Positions 48,968 through 60,530 of a stretch of 64,000 bases of DNA are shown piece by piece. The stretch lies in NCBI RefSeq assembly GCF_019279795.1, contig NC_056737.1, positions 43,954,946 to 44,018,945 on the forward strand, written 5' to 3'. Position 1 is the first letter of the stretch. Each line of letters starts with the position of its first letter. A program made the position numbers and the translations under genes. Origin of the DNA: Protopterus annectens. Lineage: Eukaryota; Chordata; Ceratodontiformes; Protopteridae. Below the pieces are notes generated by a model, which ran no database searches, had not been told where the DNA came from, and was given only the letters and a program-made list of their open reading frames with translations.

Positions 48968-51461
48968 TTTTTGAACACCTTTATTGAATTATCACTTGTG
49001 GCACAGGCAAATTTACATTTATATAAAAGTAATCAAACTGTACTAACAAGTTCATCTTTACAAACATACTTCACATATATTGCTATATATCATATAACCT
49101 AAGCAACATTACATAAATAATTCAATTCCTACCCTTTTTTAAAACAAGAAACATCTTTATAAAACCATCACTTAAGACATAAGCAATCACGCATTTATAT
49201 AAATGTAAACAAACCACACCGACACAATCCTAGTTGCAAGCATTTTATATCACAAACCATACTGACACACTCCCAGCTGCAAACATTATACATCAATTAT
49301 AATCTACCCAATCATTTTCAAACATTACAAAGCTCATTTAATACCTGCCTTCTTTTAAACCTCATCCCTCCGCTGTATGTACTGTTCACGCAGTTCCTAT
49401 TTTCTCCTCTGTAATCTGCTCCTACCCTTTTCTAAACATCTCAATTCCAGTTGTTTTATCTCTGTTACTATATTCACTACTTCTAGTATAGTTGGTTTAG
49501 ATTTTGACATCCATTTTCTAGTAATTGCTTTTTTGGCAGCCACCATAATTAGACACAGCAGGCCTTACCATGACTAGGCAATTCTGATTCTGTATCACAG
49601 CTCAGAAAAATCATCTCCCTCTACCCACCAATCTGCTCACCCAGCATTCACCAACAGTGCATCTCACTGGGAATCCTTAAAGTTTGCCAACTCACCACAC
49701 TCCCAGAAAATATGTTCCCATTTACCTCTTTCTTCCCAGTCACAACTTCAGCATCTGCTGTCTACCTGAGGAAAAATTCTCTGGAGTCTACTTAGAGTAT
49801 AATAATATGTATGTAAACATTTCTGAAATCTTAAATCTTCTAGATTTTGTGTATATTTGAGAGATATACATATGTCCTCCCATTGTTTCTTTGTGAAATG
49901 CTTATCCAATCTCTCTTCTCAATCCTGTCTTACCAACTCAGATTGATTCTTATAGTTACCATGCAATATTTTATAAGCTCTAGTAATTACTCATTTTTAA
50001 TGGCAGCTTCTGTACTAGATGCTACAAAAACCTCTACCAGTGTTGGTCTTTCATTTAGGACCCCCCCTATTTCTTTCTCTTTGCCTATACTCTGATATCA
50101 ATCCTTGAAGGTAATCTCTAACCTGCAGTCCAAATAAATTCTTGCCATCTTCCCATGCGGTCATCTTTCCCCCTCTAGTTATTTGCTCCCAATACCTTGG
50201 TTCCTTTGCCAGTTTTCTCCAATAAATTCCAGTCCCCGCATGCCGGTTGTCTCGATCCCTAATTACAGTCATCCCTATCAGCAGAATCTCCTTTCTCCAT
50301 TCCCATGTTGGCTTAGTTCTTAGGATACTTTCTCCTAATTTATAGATATAATATTCTGTATGATTATTGTTATTCTCCTTAAAGGCCTGCATCCAAAATC
50401 CCAGTCTCTCCTTGTTTCTTAAGCTTCCCCCGTTTCATCATCCATACAACAAAGCTTCCATTTTAACAGTTTTTGCATTATCTTTTGTTTAGTCTCTTCC
50501 CACATGTCATTAGCTCCACGCAAGAATCATTTTTAATCCATACTCCAAAATACTTAATTTTATCATGTCTCCATAAATACGGATATTGCTGAACCAATTC
50601 ATATGTGGGTACATTTTACTGCTACTGCCTTTGTTTTAGCTTCATTAATTTTGTTTCCCAAAAAGATATGAAATTGTCTCAAAATGTTCCACAACACTGT
50701 AATGTCTCTTTCTGGTGTTGTCAGGTATAAAATAACATCATCTGCAAATACAACCAGCTTTTCCAGACTACCATACCACTTATATCCTGAGCCCCTTATC
50801 TTCTTTGCCAAATGTTCTAAATATAACACAAATAACAAAGGGGAAAAAGGACACCCCTGCCTGATACCTCTGTATAAGCAGAAATTATCAGAGAGGACCA
50901 CATCCACTTTAATTTTCACCTCCAAACCCTCATATAGCCTCCTAATCAACCTTAATTTTTTTCAGAAAATGTAAATTCTTCCATGGCCCTGCTCATAAAG
51001 TCCCAGCCTGTCCTAGCAAATGCTTTGTCTGCATTAAGACCCACCATAACAGCATTTTATTACATTCGGGCTCCTTCTGGATCAATGTTCTGTTAATGAT
51101 GTCAAATATTTGCCTTCCCTCCACAAAAAACAAACTGATCCATGTCTATCAATTTTGGCATTACTTTTGCCACTCTTTTAGCCATTATAGACATGAAAAC
51201 ACTATGATCATGGTTTAGTATTGAAATGGGCCTGTATGAAACTGGATTTGATGGATCTTTACCCTCTTTAGGTATTACACCTACCACTGCTTTCTTCCAG
51301 GATGCTGGTACTTCTTCTCTTAAAATACTGTTAAACAAAACATTCCAGATTTTTATCAGTTTTTTTCCCTCCTAGCTTCCAAACTTCCATAGGAATACTA
51401 TCTAACCCTTGGAACTTTCCTGTAGACTGGTAATACATCACCAGTTTTCTCTCATCCTTGT
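48968..51461 (-). pseudogene. L1/Tx1-like LINE, copy B, inserted into copy A
   Basis: The minus-strand element is 5'-truncated at 51461 and bounded by a 12-bp duplication. Reverse transcriptase motifs in order: FNSILREEVPASWKKAVVG (51335), IPKEGKDPSNPVSYRPISIL (51275-51216), MDQFVFCGGKANI, RGIRQGCPFSPLLFVLYLEHL (50870-50808, shortened here) and VVFADDVILYLTTPERD (about 50755-50705), with the catalytic F-A-D-D intact. Further down, a frame at 50392-50051 gives TKPTWEWRKEILLIGMTVIR and YLQGLISEYRQR, the C-terminal region. The G-K-D-P-S and R-Q-G-C-P-x-S-P-L-L-F forms fit the L1/Tx1 group. The 3' region appears internally repeated (two tail-like copies at 48968 and about 49140). Confidence 0.8.
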
Positions 51462-51473
51462 CTCTGATTCTTC
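51462..51473 (+). repeat. Target-site duplication of LINE copy B, right copy
   Basis: CTCTGATTCTTC repeats 48956-48967 exactly, directly before copy A resumes. Confidence 0.85.
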
Positions 51474-52485
51474 ATATAGTTTCCTAACCACCCTGTTAAT
51501 AAGTCCCAACTTACTCTGACGAATGCTTTCTCTACATCAAGACACACCAACAGCAGCAGTATTTTATAACATTCTGCTTCCCACTGGATTATCGCTGTTC
51601 AATTAATGTTGTTAAATGTTTGCCTCTCCTCCACAAAACCACACTGATCCATAACCATCACTTTTGGCAACACCTTTGCCATTCTCTTAGCTAACATACA
51701 CATAAACATTTTATAATCATGGTTTAAAATTGCCATGGGTCTTTTAATCATGGTTTAAAATTGACATGGGTCTATGTGAAGCTGGGTCTGACAAGTCTTT
51801 ACAATTTGTGGGTAACAGGGGCACCAAAGCTTTCTTCCAAAATGCCTGTTTCCTCTTCTTTTAAAATGCTACCTTTATCACTTTCTTCCCTCCTAACTTC
51901 CAAACAACCACAGAAATACCATCTGTTTGTGAAGCCTTCTCTGCAGATTGATTATACATAACTGTTCCCGGAGACTTCTCTGCAGATTGATTATACATGA
52001 CTGTGCTTCTCTCCTTTCCTCCTATCTTAACTACTTCTTGTCAAGCCTGCTCTTCCTTTAACATTGGCATAATTCCATAAATATTTCCATTTGTGATTAT
52101 TTCTTGGTTTCCACATTCCTCTACTTTATATAAATTTTCATAAAATTTTCAAAATATCTCTAATGCCTCTATAGGATCTCTGGTAATTTTTCTTGTCATA
52201 GAAGCCTTTCTACTTTCAGTTTCCTAAGTCATCATGCTAAACATTATTGTGCTCTAGAGTCGTCGTCAAAAAATAATTGATTAATGTCATTCTTTCTAAA
52301 CTCATGCATACTATCCAAAATACTCCATTTTCCTTTAGCAATCTGCAGATCCTCCTCTTCTTGCTCTGTGAAAATTCTCTTATTCTAAAATACTGCCCGT
52401 CTAAATAATCCCCATTACTTCTTAACCATATCTTTCTCCCTCTTATTTCTACCCTATTTTTAAAGTTCATTTTCCTTTTAGGCTT
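51474..52485 (-). mobile_element. L1/Tx1-like LINE, copy A, 5' half
   Basis: It resumes copy A: ATATAGTTTCCTAACCACC aligns with ATATAGCCTCCTAATCAACC of copy B at about 50932. It carries the same reverse transcriptase region in worse condition, with a local duplication of TAATCATGGTTTAAAATTG at about 51714 and 51743. A minus-strand frame at 52470-52237 would be the linker between endonuclease and reverse transcriptase. It ends near 52485 against Penelope-like sequence. Confidence 0.65.
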
Positions 52486-52489
52486 AGTG

Positions 52490-52800
52490 ATAATGATGGT
52501 GCTTTAAAGATATGACGGCAGATTTTTACATAGAGGTTACTCTCAGAATGAGACTGATCATACAGTTGATGAAGTGTTAATGCACAGAAATGATTCTGCA
52601 AGGCCTTATTTTTTGAATTCAGTTAATTATAATGCAGCTAGAAAGACTAATGTTGTTGTTAGTAATAAACTTAGAATGAATTTGGCATATTCTAATGATG
52701 TAAATCTCCTTTGTGATGTCATTGGGAAAAACTGGTCAATCCTGATGCTGAATGGCAAATACAGAGAACTTCTGTGTGATGGACGATTTTTGCTTAAATA
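52490..52800 (+). pseudogene. Penelope-like element, linker region (left part)
   Basis: The plus strand gives FLHRGYSQNETDHTVDEVL at about 52525-52580, the R-G-Y-x-x-x-x-(I/V)-x-x-A helix region. VVSNKLRMNLAYSNDVNLL (about 52650-52705) and VIGKNWSILMLNGKYREL (about 52720-52775) follow, the usual I-x-K-H-W-x-I-L-x-x-D-x-x-L-x-x-L. The frame stops where a hairpin-rich cassette begins. The nuclease part continues at 53.28 kb. Confidence 0.7.
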
Positions 52801-52804
52801 ATAG

Positions 52805-53282
52805 CCTGTCTTTGTAAAGAATATTATGTTATAAATTCTGTTGACCAACACTCCCTAAATCTGATAGGCTTGGCACTTTTGCTTGCAGGTCCTGTAGTAT
52901 GGGTTCCAATTACAAGGTCAAAGACGCATTCGTTTGACTGCGTCTTGGTCGAACATAAAAGACTGAAAAGGCAAAATATTGAAGCGGCTTTTAAGCAAAT
53001 TCTTTCCCTGGGAAAGAATTTGCTTGGCTGCTTTGTTACGTTGCCATTTTCGGCACTATAGTGCGATCTTGGAGTTGGTATATTTAAGTAGGGGGGTGTG
53101 GGGGCGAAGCCCCCCACTTAATGTAATGTTTTAAAGTGTTTTCTTTTTTTTTTTATTATTATTTTTTTTTTTGTTGGAACAGAGATTTTTTTTTTCCCTT
53201 GGGAAAAAATCGCTGTTCTGACAGCCTGACATTGTAAGCTTTCGCTTACATAGGGTCAGTTAATTGCCGTTCACTTTTTTAA
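52805..53282 (+). repeat. Hairpin-rich cassette with G-rich core, copy 3, inside a Penelope-like element
   Basis: The segment separates the two parts of a Penelope-like reading frame. It holds four palindromes and one core. They are AAGACGC with GCGTCTT (52921-52946), a 16-bp stem with one-base loop (52993-53025), GAACAG...CTGTTC enclosing CCC-TT-GGG (53177-53219), and CTGAC...GTCAG enclosing TGTAAGC/GCTTACA (53226-53258). The core at about 53055-53120 reads CACTATAGTGCGATC, TTGGAGTTGGTATATTTAAG, then a G run and a GGGGGCGAAGCCCCC hairpin with GCGAAGC at 53104-53110. No protein is encoded. The exact ends are not certain. Confidence 0.65.
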
Positions 53283-53870
53283 GCGTTCGGTGATGTAATA
53301 TAGACCTTATATTTGCAATACTTCAGCATTTATTCACTCTTTAATCATGTTTATAAATTTAATTTTTATGCTGACTGTAGTAGCACTTATTTAGTTTATT
53401 TAGCAATGTGTAAGATATGCAAAACTTTCTATGTTGGGAAAACGAATTGTGTGCTTAGAGAGCGTATTGGTGAGCATATGCATGATAAGAGAAGATGGAA
53501 TATGAAGAATGCTTGATTCAAACATTTACATGTAGCAGGAAATAATCACTCATTTGTTTTTTTTTTATTTTTTTTTTTAGTAGTGCAATTGTTTATATAA
53601 ATTGTAGGGGTGGGAATGTAAGGAATCACACTGAATGCAAATTGAGTTCAACTGGATTCATGAACTACAGGCTGATAAAGGTTTAGGTATAAATGAAGCT
53701 GTTCCTTTAAAGCCTATTTTAAGATCACATGCACTTGTTCATTCATTTATTTAACTGCTTGTAATTTTATCTCACTGATGGTCTTATGAAGTGCCATTTA
53801 TGGTGTGAAAGTGCTTACTGTTTTTAACTCTGTTTTAATAAACTTGTCTATATCCATTCTGAAAAAATTT
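53283..53870 (+). pseudogene. Penelope-like element, GIY-YIG nuclease fragment and 3' end
   Basis: The frame at 53313-53516 gives STYLVYLAMCKICKTFYVG, then KTNCVLRERIGEHMHDKRR. These match the GIY-YIG pattern of Penelope-like elements: L-V-Y-L for GIY, F-Y-V-G-K-T for YIG, and the conserved R and E-H after it. The frame ends after this domain. Downstream, the sequence GATGGTCTTATGAAGTGCC, GTGAAAGTGCTTACTG and TTTTAATAAACTTG (53776-53845) is the element's 3' terminus. The nuclease makes the target nick in this class of retroelement. This copy is truncated and dead. Confidence 0.78.
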
Positions 53871-54600
53871 TGATTTTCCCTGATAACTCTCGGATAATTT
53901 CTACTACCCATTCCTTAAATTACTCTATTTCTAGTAGGCAAGTAGGACAATGCTAGTGTCTCATTTTTACTCCATACTCTGTATTTTTATATTAGTTTTT
54001 TTATGTGTCTAATCTGAAACAGTTACTAGATATGTGTCAAAGCTTTCAATTAAATTGCAAATGTGCCTGTGAAGTACAATTTCCTTCCAAACTAGCCCAG
54101 TTATTGTACCTTGGGGAATAATACGAAAATTATGTCCAAGTTATTACTACTGAATTTACATCTTTTGTTAAATTTTCCTTTCTATGTTCCCCCAATATAC
54201 CCTTACTACTGCAAATAAAGTTCTAGTCACCACATATAAACAATACTCCCTGATGAAAGCCTATTTCCCCCATGATTTCTTCTCATCTCAGTTTGAATCT
54301 GTCACGTCAAAATTTTCTGCTTTAATTAAAACCCTCAAAAATATTTTCAACCCCCCATTCTCTAGTAGAACAAACACATAAATGAAGATTAACAATTGAT
54401 ATCTGCACCCACAGGTATTACCTAATCTAAACTTAAGGTTACTTACGAGGGATTGGTTAATGTTCCAGTTAACACCCATAGCTTCTTATAGCATACAGAC
54501 CTTTTCTGCATCAGGCTTCTTTAACAGGACAACCTATCAGCTGATAAAATGCAGTATTAGAATGAATAAGGAGTGATTAACAAAATTACACATTTTTGTC
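53871..54600. other. No recognised gene
   Basis: No coding motif or repeat that I recognise. The frame at 54184-54381 has no family signature. Confidence 0.35.
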
Positions 54601-54603
54601 TTT

Positions 54604-54863
54604 TCGGCTTTTCCCGGTTAGGGGTTGCCACAGCGGAACTCTGGTCCACTAGTGATTGGCAGTCAATTTTTTGATGGTGCCGAGTTGCCAGCCCGGCGCC
54701 CAACCTTCAACGAAGGCATGCCCATTCACGCATGTCTTTCGGAGGCCACTCGACTGCGGGGAGGACATGCAGACTCCACACAGAAGGCACTCCAGCCGAG
54801 AATTGAACAGGAGAACCTCGTGCTATGAGGCAACAACACTACCGCTGTACCACCGCGGCTCCA
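54604..54863 (-). mobile_element. tRNA-derived SINE with an RTE-like tail
   Basis: Read on the minus strand from 54863, the head is GGAGCCGCGGTGGTACAGCG. This holds an A-box-like TGGTACAGCGGTAGTG, and about 30 bases on comes GAGGTTCTCCTGTTCAATTC, a B-box-like GTTCAATTC. It continues into GTGTGGAGTCTGCATGTCC, a block I recognise from vertebrate SINE/RTE-type repeats. It ends GCTGTGGCAACCCCTAACCG followed by GGAAAAGCCGAAAAG. The last 30 or so bases match the 3' end of the RTE LINE at 34.63 kb (GCTGTGGCGACCCCTAACCG, GGAAAAGCC). SINEs often borrow their partner LINE's tail in this way. Confidence 0.75.
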
Positions 54864-54869
54864 GACTAT

Positions 54870-56045
54870 TAATCTTGGAAATCCTGCAGTAAGGAAATTA
54901 ATCACCATTTGCCACTTATTGTACATATTTGTTTATAACTGAGAGAATTTATTTAACATTTGTTTATCGAGATGTCAGAAATAAGTAGAAACATAAAAGA
55001 CAAAATAATAGTTTGGTGAAGCTTACAGCACAAACAATGCTCAGTTTAAAACAAACACAATAGTGCAATACGTGATGTTTTCATTCCTATCTTGAACAAG
55101 CAGTCCAGTAGAGGAAAAAGTGCAATTTAACTATACAACTACCTTTGTATAGTTACATATTGTTTCATCCTGCAATAGTAGCTTTAATGCCATCTTAAAA
55201 TGTGCAATTGTAAGCAGTTACTACATCCATCCTCAGTCACGGAAATGTAAGCAGTTCTCAAGGTTGAAGATGGGTGTAGTACCGTATTTTAGGACCAATG
55301 ATAGAAAATACCTTAATGACTGCGCTAGGATATGAAGTGGGATAACCAGAGAAGAGGAAGCACTACAACTTTATCTATGTGCTTTAGTTGTTACAGAGTT
55401 TTTTGCTTGACAAGGGTTTCAGCAAAGACCACATGTTCAGTTTTTCAAGCTTCTCTTGACCTGCTTTGACTTTAGACATGATGATATGTAATGAGGAGGC
55501 CAGTGGTAAACTTCTCTGCATGAAATCATTGTTGGGCGCTTGACCCTACCAGACCAGGCTGTCTTTTACAATTATTACTTTAGCAGATATGGATTTTTGA
55601 AGGAAAGGCCACAAATTTAACAACCCATACCTCCTCTCTAAGTACTGCTATGATACATAGCATCAGTTGCAAAGGTCTATATATGCCTATATTTACTAAC
55701 TTTTATGCACAGACTTCAGTCAGAAATTTGGCTTGAACTTAAATGGCTAGTCAAGCAGTTTTAAAAAGATACGGCAGTAGTATTTTTTTTTGGGGGGGGG
55801 GTGATAGGCTCTCACAATAACCAGCAAACTTTGTTAAGGGTGGTTTATCCCTGGATACATTTTTTTGTATCTACAGATGCAGTCACCAGAAGGGAGGGGG
55901 GTTATTTTAATGGAAAAATCAAGATGCCCTTTGTGTCTGTCTAGCCTTTAGTAAGCTGATAATGAGCTACCAAGTAGAAGGCCTTGAGAGAAGTTGAGGG
56001 CTTTACTGTCTGCAGCCTGAATACAAACATCAATATGTTTGTTTC
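54870..56045. other. No recognised gene
   Basis: No coding motif recognised. A TTTTTTTTGGGGGGGGGG run is at about 55784-55801. Nothing else repeats visibly. Confidence 0.35.
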
Positions 56046-56390
56046 TTTGATTATTTTGTTCCCTGAAGTGTCCACTGGGTTGAGGCCCATTTTCAGTGGA
56101 GGCCCAAGGAGCAAAGCTTTCCACAAGCCAATGGTCACATAGGTATTCAGCATTGCTAAATGCAAGGTAGGAACACAAACAGTTCAACATACAACCCCAT
56201 TTGCACATACAAACTATTATTATTATTCAAAATTAAGCTAAAACAGTTAGAAGGGAATGAGAAATATAAATAATATATAAATGGAGATATGGACATGGAG
56301 GAAAATGGACGGTGGAACAGTTTAAATGGAGTAAACATCTGATCTATGAACCATACATATATTTCCTCCATGTTATTTATCAACCATATA
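56046..56390 (-). mobile_element. L2-type LINE 3' end fragment
   Basis: AAGTGTCCACTGGGTTGAGG, then CCCATTTTCAGTGGAGGCCC and AAGGAGCAAAGCTTTCC, match the reverse complement of the L2 3' terminus seen at 23.86 kb and 63.45 kb. Sequence beyond it towards 56390 is diverged. Confidence 0.6.
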
Positions 56391-58235
56391 TTCTTATGAA
56401 AGACAAAGTATACAAGCCATGTGGTTAATTAGCCATTTCCACTAGATACAACATGGAACTGATGTATACAAAGGCACGGTACTCAGGAGGACAACATGGA
56501 ACTGAACAACATCATTGAGGCGGTTTGTATTGCTGTTAACCAGACCCTTACAAATAAATTCTGTATCACCTCTTCATATTACCATGTAAGCAAGTTTAAT
56601 CTAACTGGTTGTCTTATGGTTTATACTAAGACAATTCTGCGTACGAAGTAATGTGACTTTTCCCTGGGACAGTCCTTACCTTTTATATGGACTGGCTAAT
56701 GTGTCAAGTAACTCTCTCTTCCTTCTAACCTTTTGTCCTCTCTTACCTATCGTGCCTTGCACTTACATGATTTGGACAATCTACCCTTTGCCTACCTATA
56801 TTCCTTTGGAGGAAGTGAAAACCAGAAAAAGTCAATGTGGGAAAACCAATAAATTGCTTCTCATTTCCTGTTGACATCACTGTCCCAAGTAAGTGGGTCC
56901 CTACATCTATTAGCTCTACCTATAGTCTGTTCATGCTTAGTTCTGTGAATTAACAGGACAGTCAACATTCAAGCAATACTTCTAAATGCCCACTTTTACT
57001 GGGGTGGGGAAATAAGACTGTCTTGCACCAGAGTGTTAGAAAAGGCTGAAGCACTGTGTTTGCCTGTGTTTTCTCACTGGTTTCTGGACTACTACTTCTT
57101 GCCCTATCATATTCACCTGTTGCTACTCAACTTAATCTTTATCATGCCATAATTCTCCAATCTTCTTGCTCTGCTCTTCTCAGGCAAAAGTGTCTTGGTT
57201 GTGATATGCTGGTTAGACCACTTTATGTGGGAGAAGGCATTATCCTCTGGTACCCGACTGCTATAACTGGTGCATTTTATTTTACCAACCATATATCCCT
57301 TATGTGGTATATCAGTCACAGAATCTTATAAAAAGGCAAAAGTTACACACAGATGTAATTGCATGGTTAGAGCAATATTTTTATTTAGCAAACTCAAACC
57401 AGTTAAATCATTCAAGCCAGTTCACATATGCAAAACACAGGATATTTTGGACACCAAGCAACTGAACTGTGCATTTTCCCTACATGTGAACCACCCTTTA
57501 CAAAAACTCCATTCTGATCCTATCACAGACTTTAAGATCTTTCACAAAAATAGAACATCTCGATTTAAAGGAGGACCGCACCCGCGGACTCAAAAAACAT
57601 GCTCATTTCATCATGTGTTGATGTTTCCTACATTTCAACACCACTCTGGGACTATTTACACTTTTTAAAATATTTTTTATACGTAATTTCAGAGTCTGAC
57701 CACATGGGGTCAATTATCTTGAAATTATTTTCATTTTTACTCTTTTTCTAGGTATCCCGCAATGTAGTGTTTGTCTTTAAAGCATTACATCACACAGGCG
57801 TCTTTGTTCCAAACCTGCTGTTACTGCATTGATTTTACATGCATACACTGCTTTCTTTCAGTCAGTTTTAAAGGACAATGGGATTCTATTATTAAATGCC
57901 CAACTTCTCTGTCCTTTTTCTCCCTATTTACAGTCCCTGATATGAATAAACAACAATACAACATTTAAAATATTTTATATTGACCGTTCCTCTCCACTAG
58001 AACAGTACCTTACTGTACTGTGAGGGTTTCACTTTCAAAAAACTTTTATCCTGTTCTGGAAAAGCTTGCAGCAATCTCCAATTCATTGATGTCATCAAGG
58101 CCAATGAATACAGGTAATTTTCTGGCCAATTCCCTCCCCAAACTGACATCACCATGAACGTCCTAAAAATCCACCCATGCTGTGATGTCACAGCTCCCTG
58201 ATTCTTCCCCGACCCATCCAGAAAGTAAAAGCTAA
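56391..58235. other. No recognised gene
   Basis: I could not assign any frame here. Frames at 57056-57331 and 57270-57668 have no domain I recognise, and the overlapping frames on the other strand are equally long, which argues against real coding. Confidence 0.35.
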
Positions 58236-58239
58236 AACT

Positions 58240-59900
58240 AGGAAAAGGTGCATCAGTCAAGTGTCCTGCTGTGAGCTGTCAATCACAGCAGGTAACAACT
58301 CAAATTACCCTTAGCACTTTTACACCTAGGGAAGTTAGATGTGAAGGGGGAATGGAAAATGAGTCGAATTAGTACAATTAAGGCTGCACAAAAGACTTCA
58401 ATTTAACCTTTCTGAAAAGCAGCAGCAGTAAAAGCACTTTGAAAGTATTTTCTGTGGCATTTGCACTGTTTGTATTTTAAGTAGTCACTGAAAGAAAAAA
58501 AATGGCGGTGCCCAGGAAAGCTGCAACTTTGTTAGCAGGGAAAATGCTTATTCCTGCTTCTTTTGCACAAAAAAAAAATCACTTTTCAGACGTTCTGATG
58601 TGGATACAATTACTTATACTAGAAGGAAATTACTGGAAATGAAATAGAACAAGCTGCTGGCTTGAATCTCTATTGTCTGCAGAGTACTTGGGGTCTACAT
58701 CACTTGCAGAAATCCTGGATCTCTGCATTTTAAACAGGAATGCCACCAGAGTTCTTGACACTTCACAGGGATGTTTCTGGAATGCCCCAGAACAGCTACA
58801 AAAGAAAAAGATGTGAAAAAACTAGAAAGAGAAGCTGCTGAGATGGAGCTGCTGCTAAACGGAAGAGAACCCCCTCACAGGCCTGCGTTACCCTTTAGTA
58901 CTACTTGCAAATGTCTGCTCACTGGATAATAAGATGGACTATCTGAAAGTGGAGCTCAGAAAAAATAAGGTGAGGGACATTTGTTTGTTTATTTTCTCTG
59001 AAACTTGGCTGCATAGTAACATTACTGACAATGCTGTGAACCTCGATGGGCTAACTCTCTTTAGAGCAGACAGATGTAAAGCACAGAGTGGTAAAGCTAA
59101 AGGTGGTGGTGTATGCATCTATGTTAATAACAGATGGTGCAAAGATTGTAAGCTGGTTCAATCAAACTGCTCCGAAGATCTTGAGATATTGACACTAAAA
59201 TGCAGACCTTTCTATGTACCAAGGGAAATCAGTCGGATACATGTTACAGCAGTGTACATCCCCTCAAGTGCTAACACCACTGAAGCTCAAAATAAACTAC
59301 ACAATATTCCCTGTGAGCTACAAAGCAGAAACACAGAATTTGGATATGTGAAAGCAAGTGATTTCAACAGAGCTGAGCTTAAGGAGGTGCTACTTCATTT
59401 TTATCAGTCTGTGGATTTCCAGATTCAGGAACAGTTTGCATCCTACAGCTATGAGGCTTATTAACATGGACACCAACCATAATACCTGATACATTGAAGC
59501 CTCTTTTTCATTTAATCCTACTGCTCTGACCAATTACCACCAGTACTACTATTATGCAATATGATGGCTATACTGGGTCTCATCTAAGATTAACAAGTGC
59601 AATACGGAAACTAAACAGCTGCTATTCACTAGTCTTTATTTATTCTCTACCTTAATAGTGAAGGGGTTTGGTAGTGGGTACTTATTATTTATCATTGGAT
59701 AATGGGTACTGAGTGTGTTTTTGTAATGTGAACTACCTCTTGCATGTCATACGTGTTATTTTCTTTCATATGTTATTCTTTGATACTGCTGTATCTATGT
59801 TATTTGCACTGAATTTCTCTCGTGAGCTGATATTTGTAATTTTGTTTAGGCTGTACTTGTGTGATCCTAAATGACAAAGTTTCTTGGAATCTTTTGAACA
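58240..59900 (+). mobile_element. Jockey-superfamily LINE (Rex1/CR1-group), internally deleted
   Basis: The 5' region (58240-58880) is non-coding and is repeated in inverted form at 60.2-60.5 kb. The endonuclease frame is annotated separately. About 59780-59890 (TTGCACTGAATTTCTCTCG, TTTTTGTTTAGGCTGTACTT in part, CTAAATGACAAAGTTTCTTG) looks like the 3' end of the same LINE. The reverse transcriptase would then have been lost by internal deletion. Confidence 0.5.
58880..59463 (+). pseudogene. LINE apurinic-type endonuclease domain fragment
   Basis: From about 58885 the plus strand gives LANVCSLDNKMDYL (the N-V-R-S-L-x-N-K motif). The frame from 58934 has FIFSETWLHSNITD with the catalytic E, GLTLFRADR, GGGVCIYVNNRWC, LTLKCRPFYVPREIS and TAVYIPSSANTTEAQ. 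The next block is KASDFNRAELKEVL, where the usual G-D-F-N has become S-D-F-N. The domain nicks target DNA in L1-, CR1- and Rex1-like elements. The frame ends at 59463 in LINE-like sequence that lacks the S-D-H end and the reverse transcriptase. Confidence 0.75.
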
Positions 59901-60169
59901 GCATGAAATGATACTTAAAACTAACTGACTAAAAGACAGCAGTGTATGCATTTAAAAATCAATGCAGTGACAGGAGCTTTAGGAAGAAAGAGGCCTGAGT
60001 GATGTAATTTTTTACAGACAAGCACTGAATTGTGGGATACCTAGAGGCAAACTAAACATTCAGGATCACTTCAAAATGCTAGATCCCATGAGGTCAGACT
60101 CAGAAATTATGTACAAAAATATTTAAAAACCTGTAAATGGTCCGAGAGTGGGGTTAAAAAGTAGGAAAC

Positions 60170-60530
60170 ACCAAACCATGATGAAATAAACATGTCTTTT
60201 TCAGTCTGTGGGTGCAGTTCTCCTTTAACTAACATTTCTTTCTGTTCAATGACTACTTAAAAAACCAACAGTGAAAGTCTCAAAGAACAGACTTTCAAAG
60301 TGCTTTTTACTGCAGTTTCTTTTTAGAATGGCTAATTTGCAGTCTTCTGTGATGCCTGAGTTGTAGTCCTTCAACTCATCTCCCCTCCTCCTTAACAGTT
60401 CACCTTCCTAGCTGTCAAAGCGATATAGGCAATTTGAGCTGTTTTGTTGCTGTGACTGATGGCTTACAGCAGGAAACTTGCTTCATGTACTGTTTCCTTG
60501 TTCTAGCTTTTTCCTAGTTACAGTGAGACG
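60170..60530 (-). mobile_element. Inverted copy of the 58.2-kb LINE 5' region
   Basis: The reverse complement of this stretch aligns with 58240-58510. GTTTCCTGCTGTAAGCC matches GTGTCCTGCTGTGAGCT, CAGTAAAAAGCACTTTGAAAG matches CAGTAAAAGCACTTTGAAAG (each shortened here), and TTAAGTAGTCATTGAA matches TTAAGTAGTCACTGAA. It is a non-coding leader only. Confidence 0.65.

Noticed and set aside
57056..57668. Overlapping frames with hydrophobic N-terminus, resembling a secreted protein
   Set aside because: The opposite strand is open over part of the same stretch, no domain is visible, and no splice or promoter context fits.
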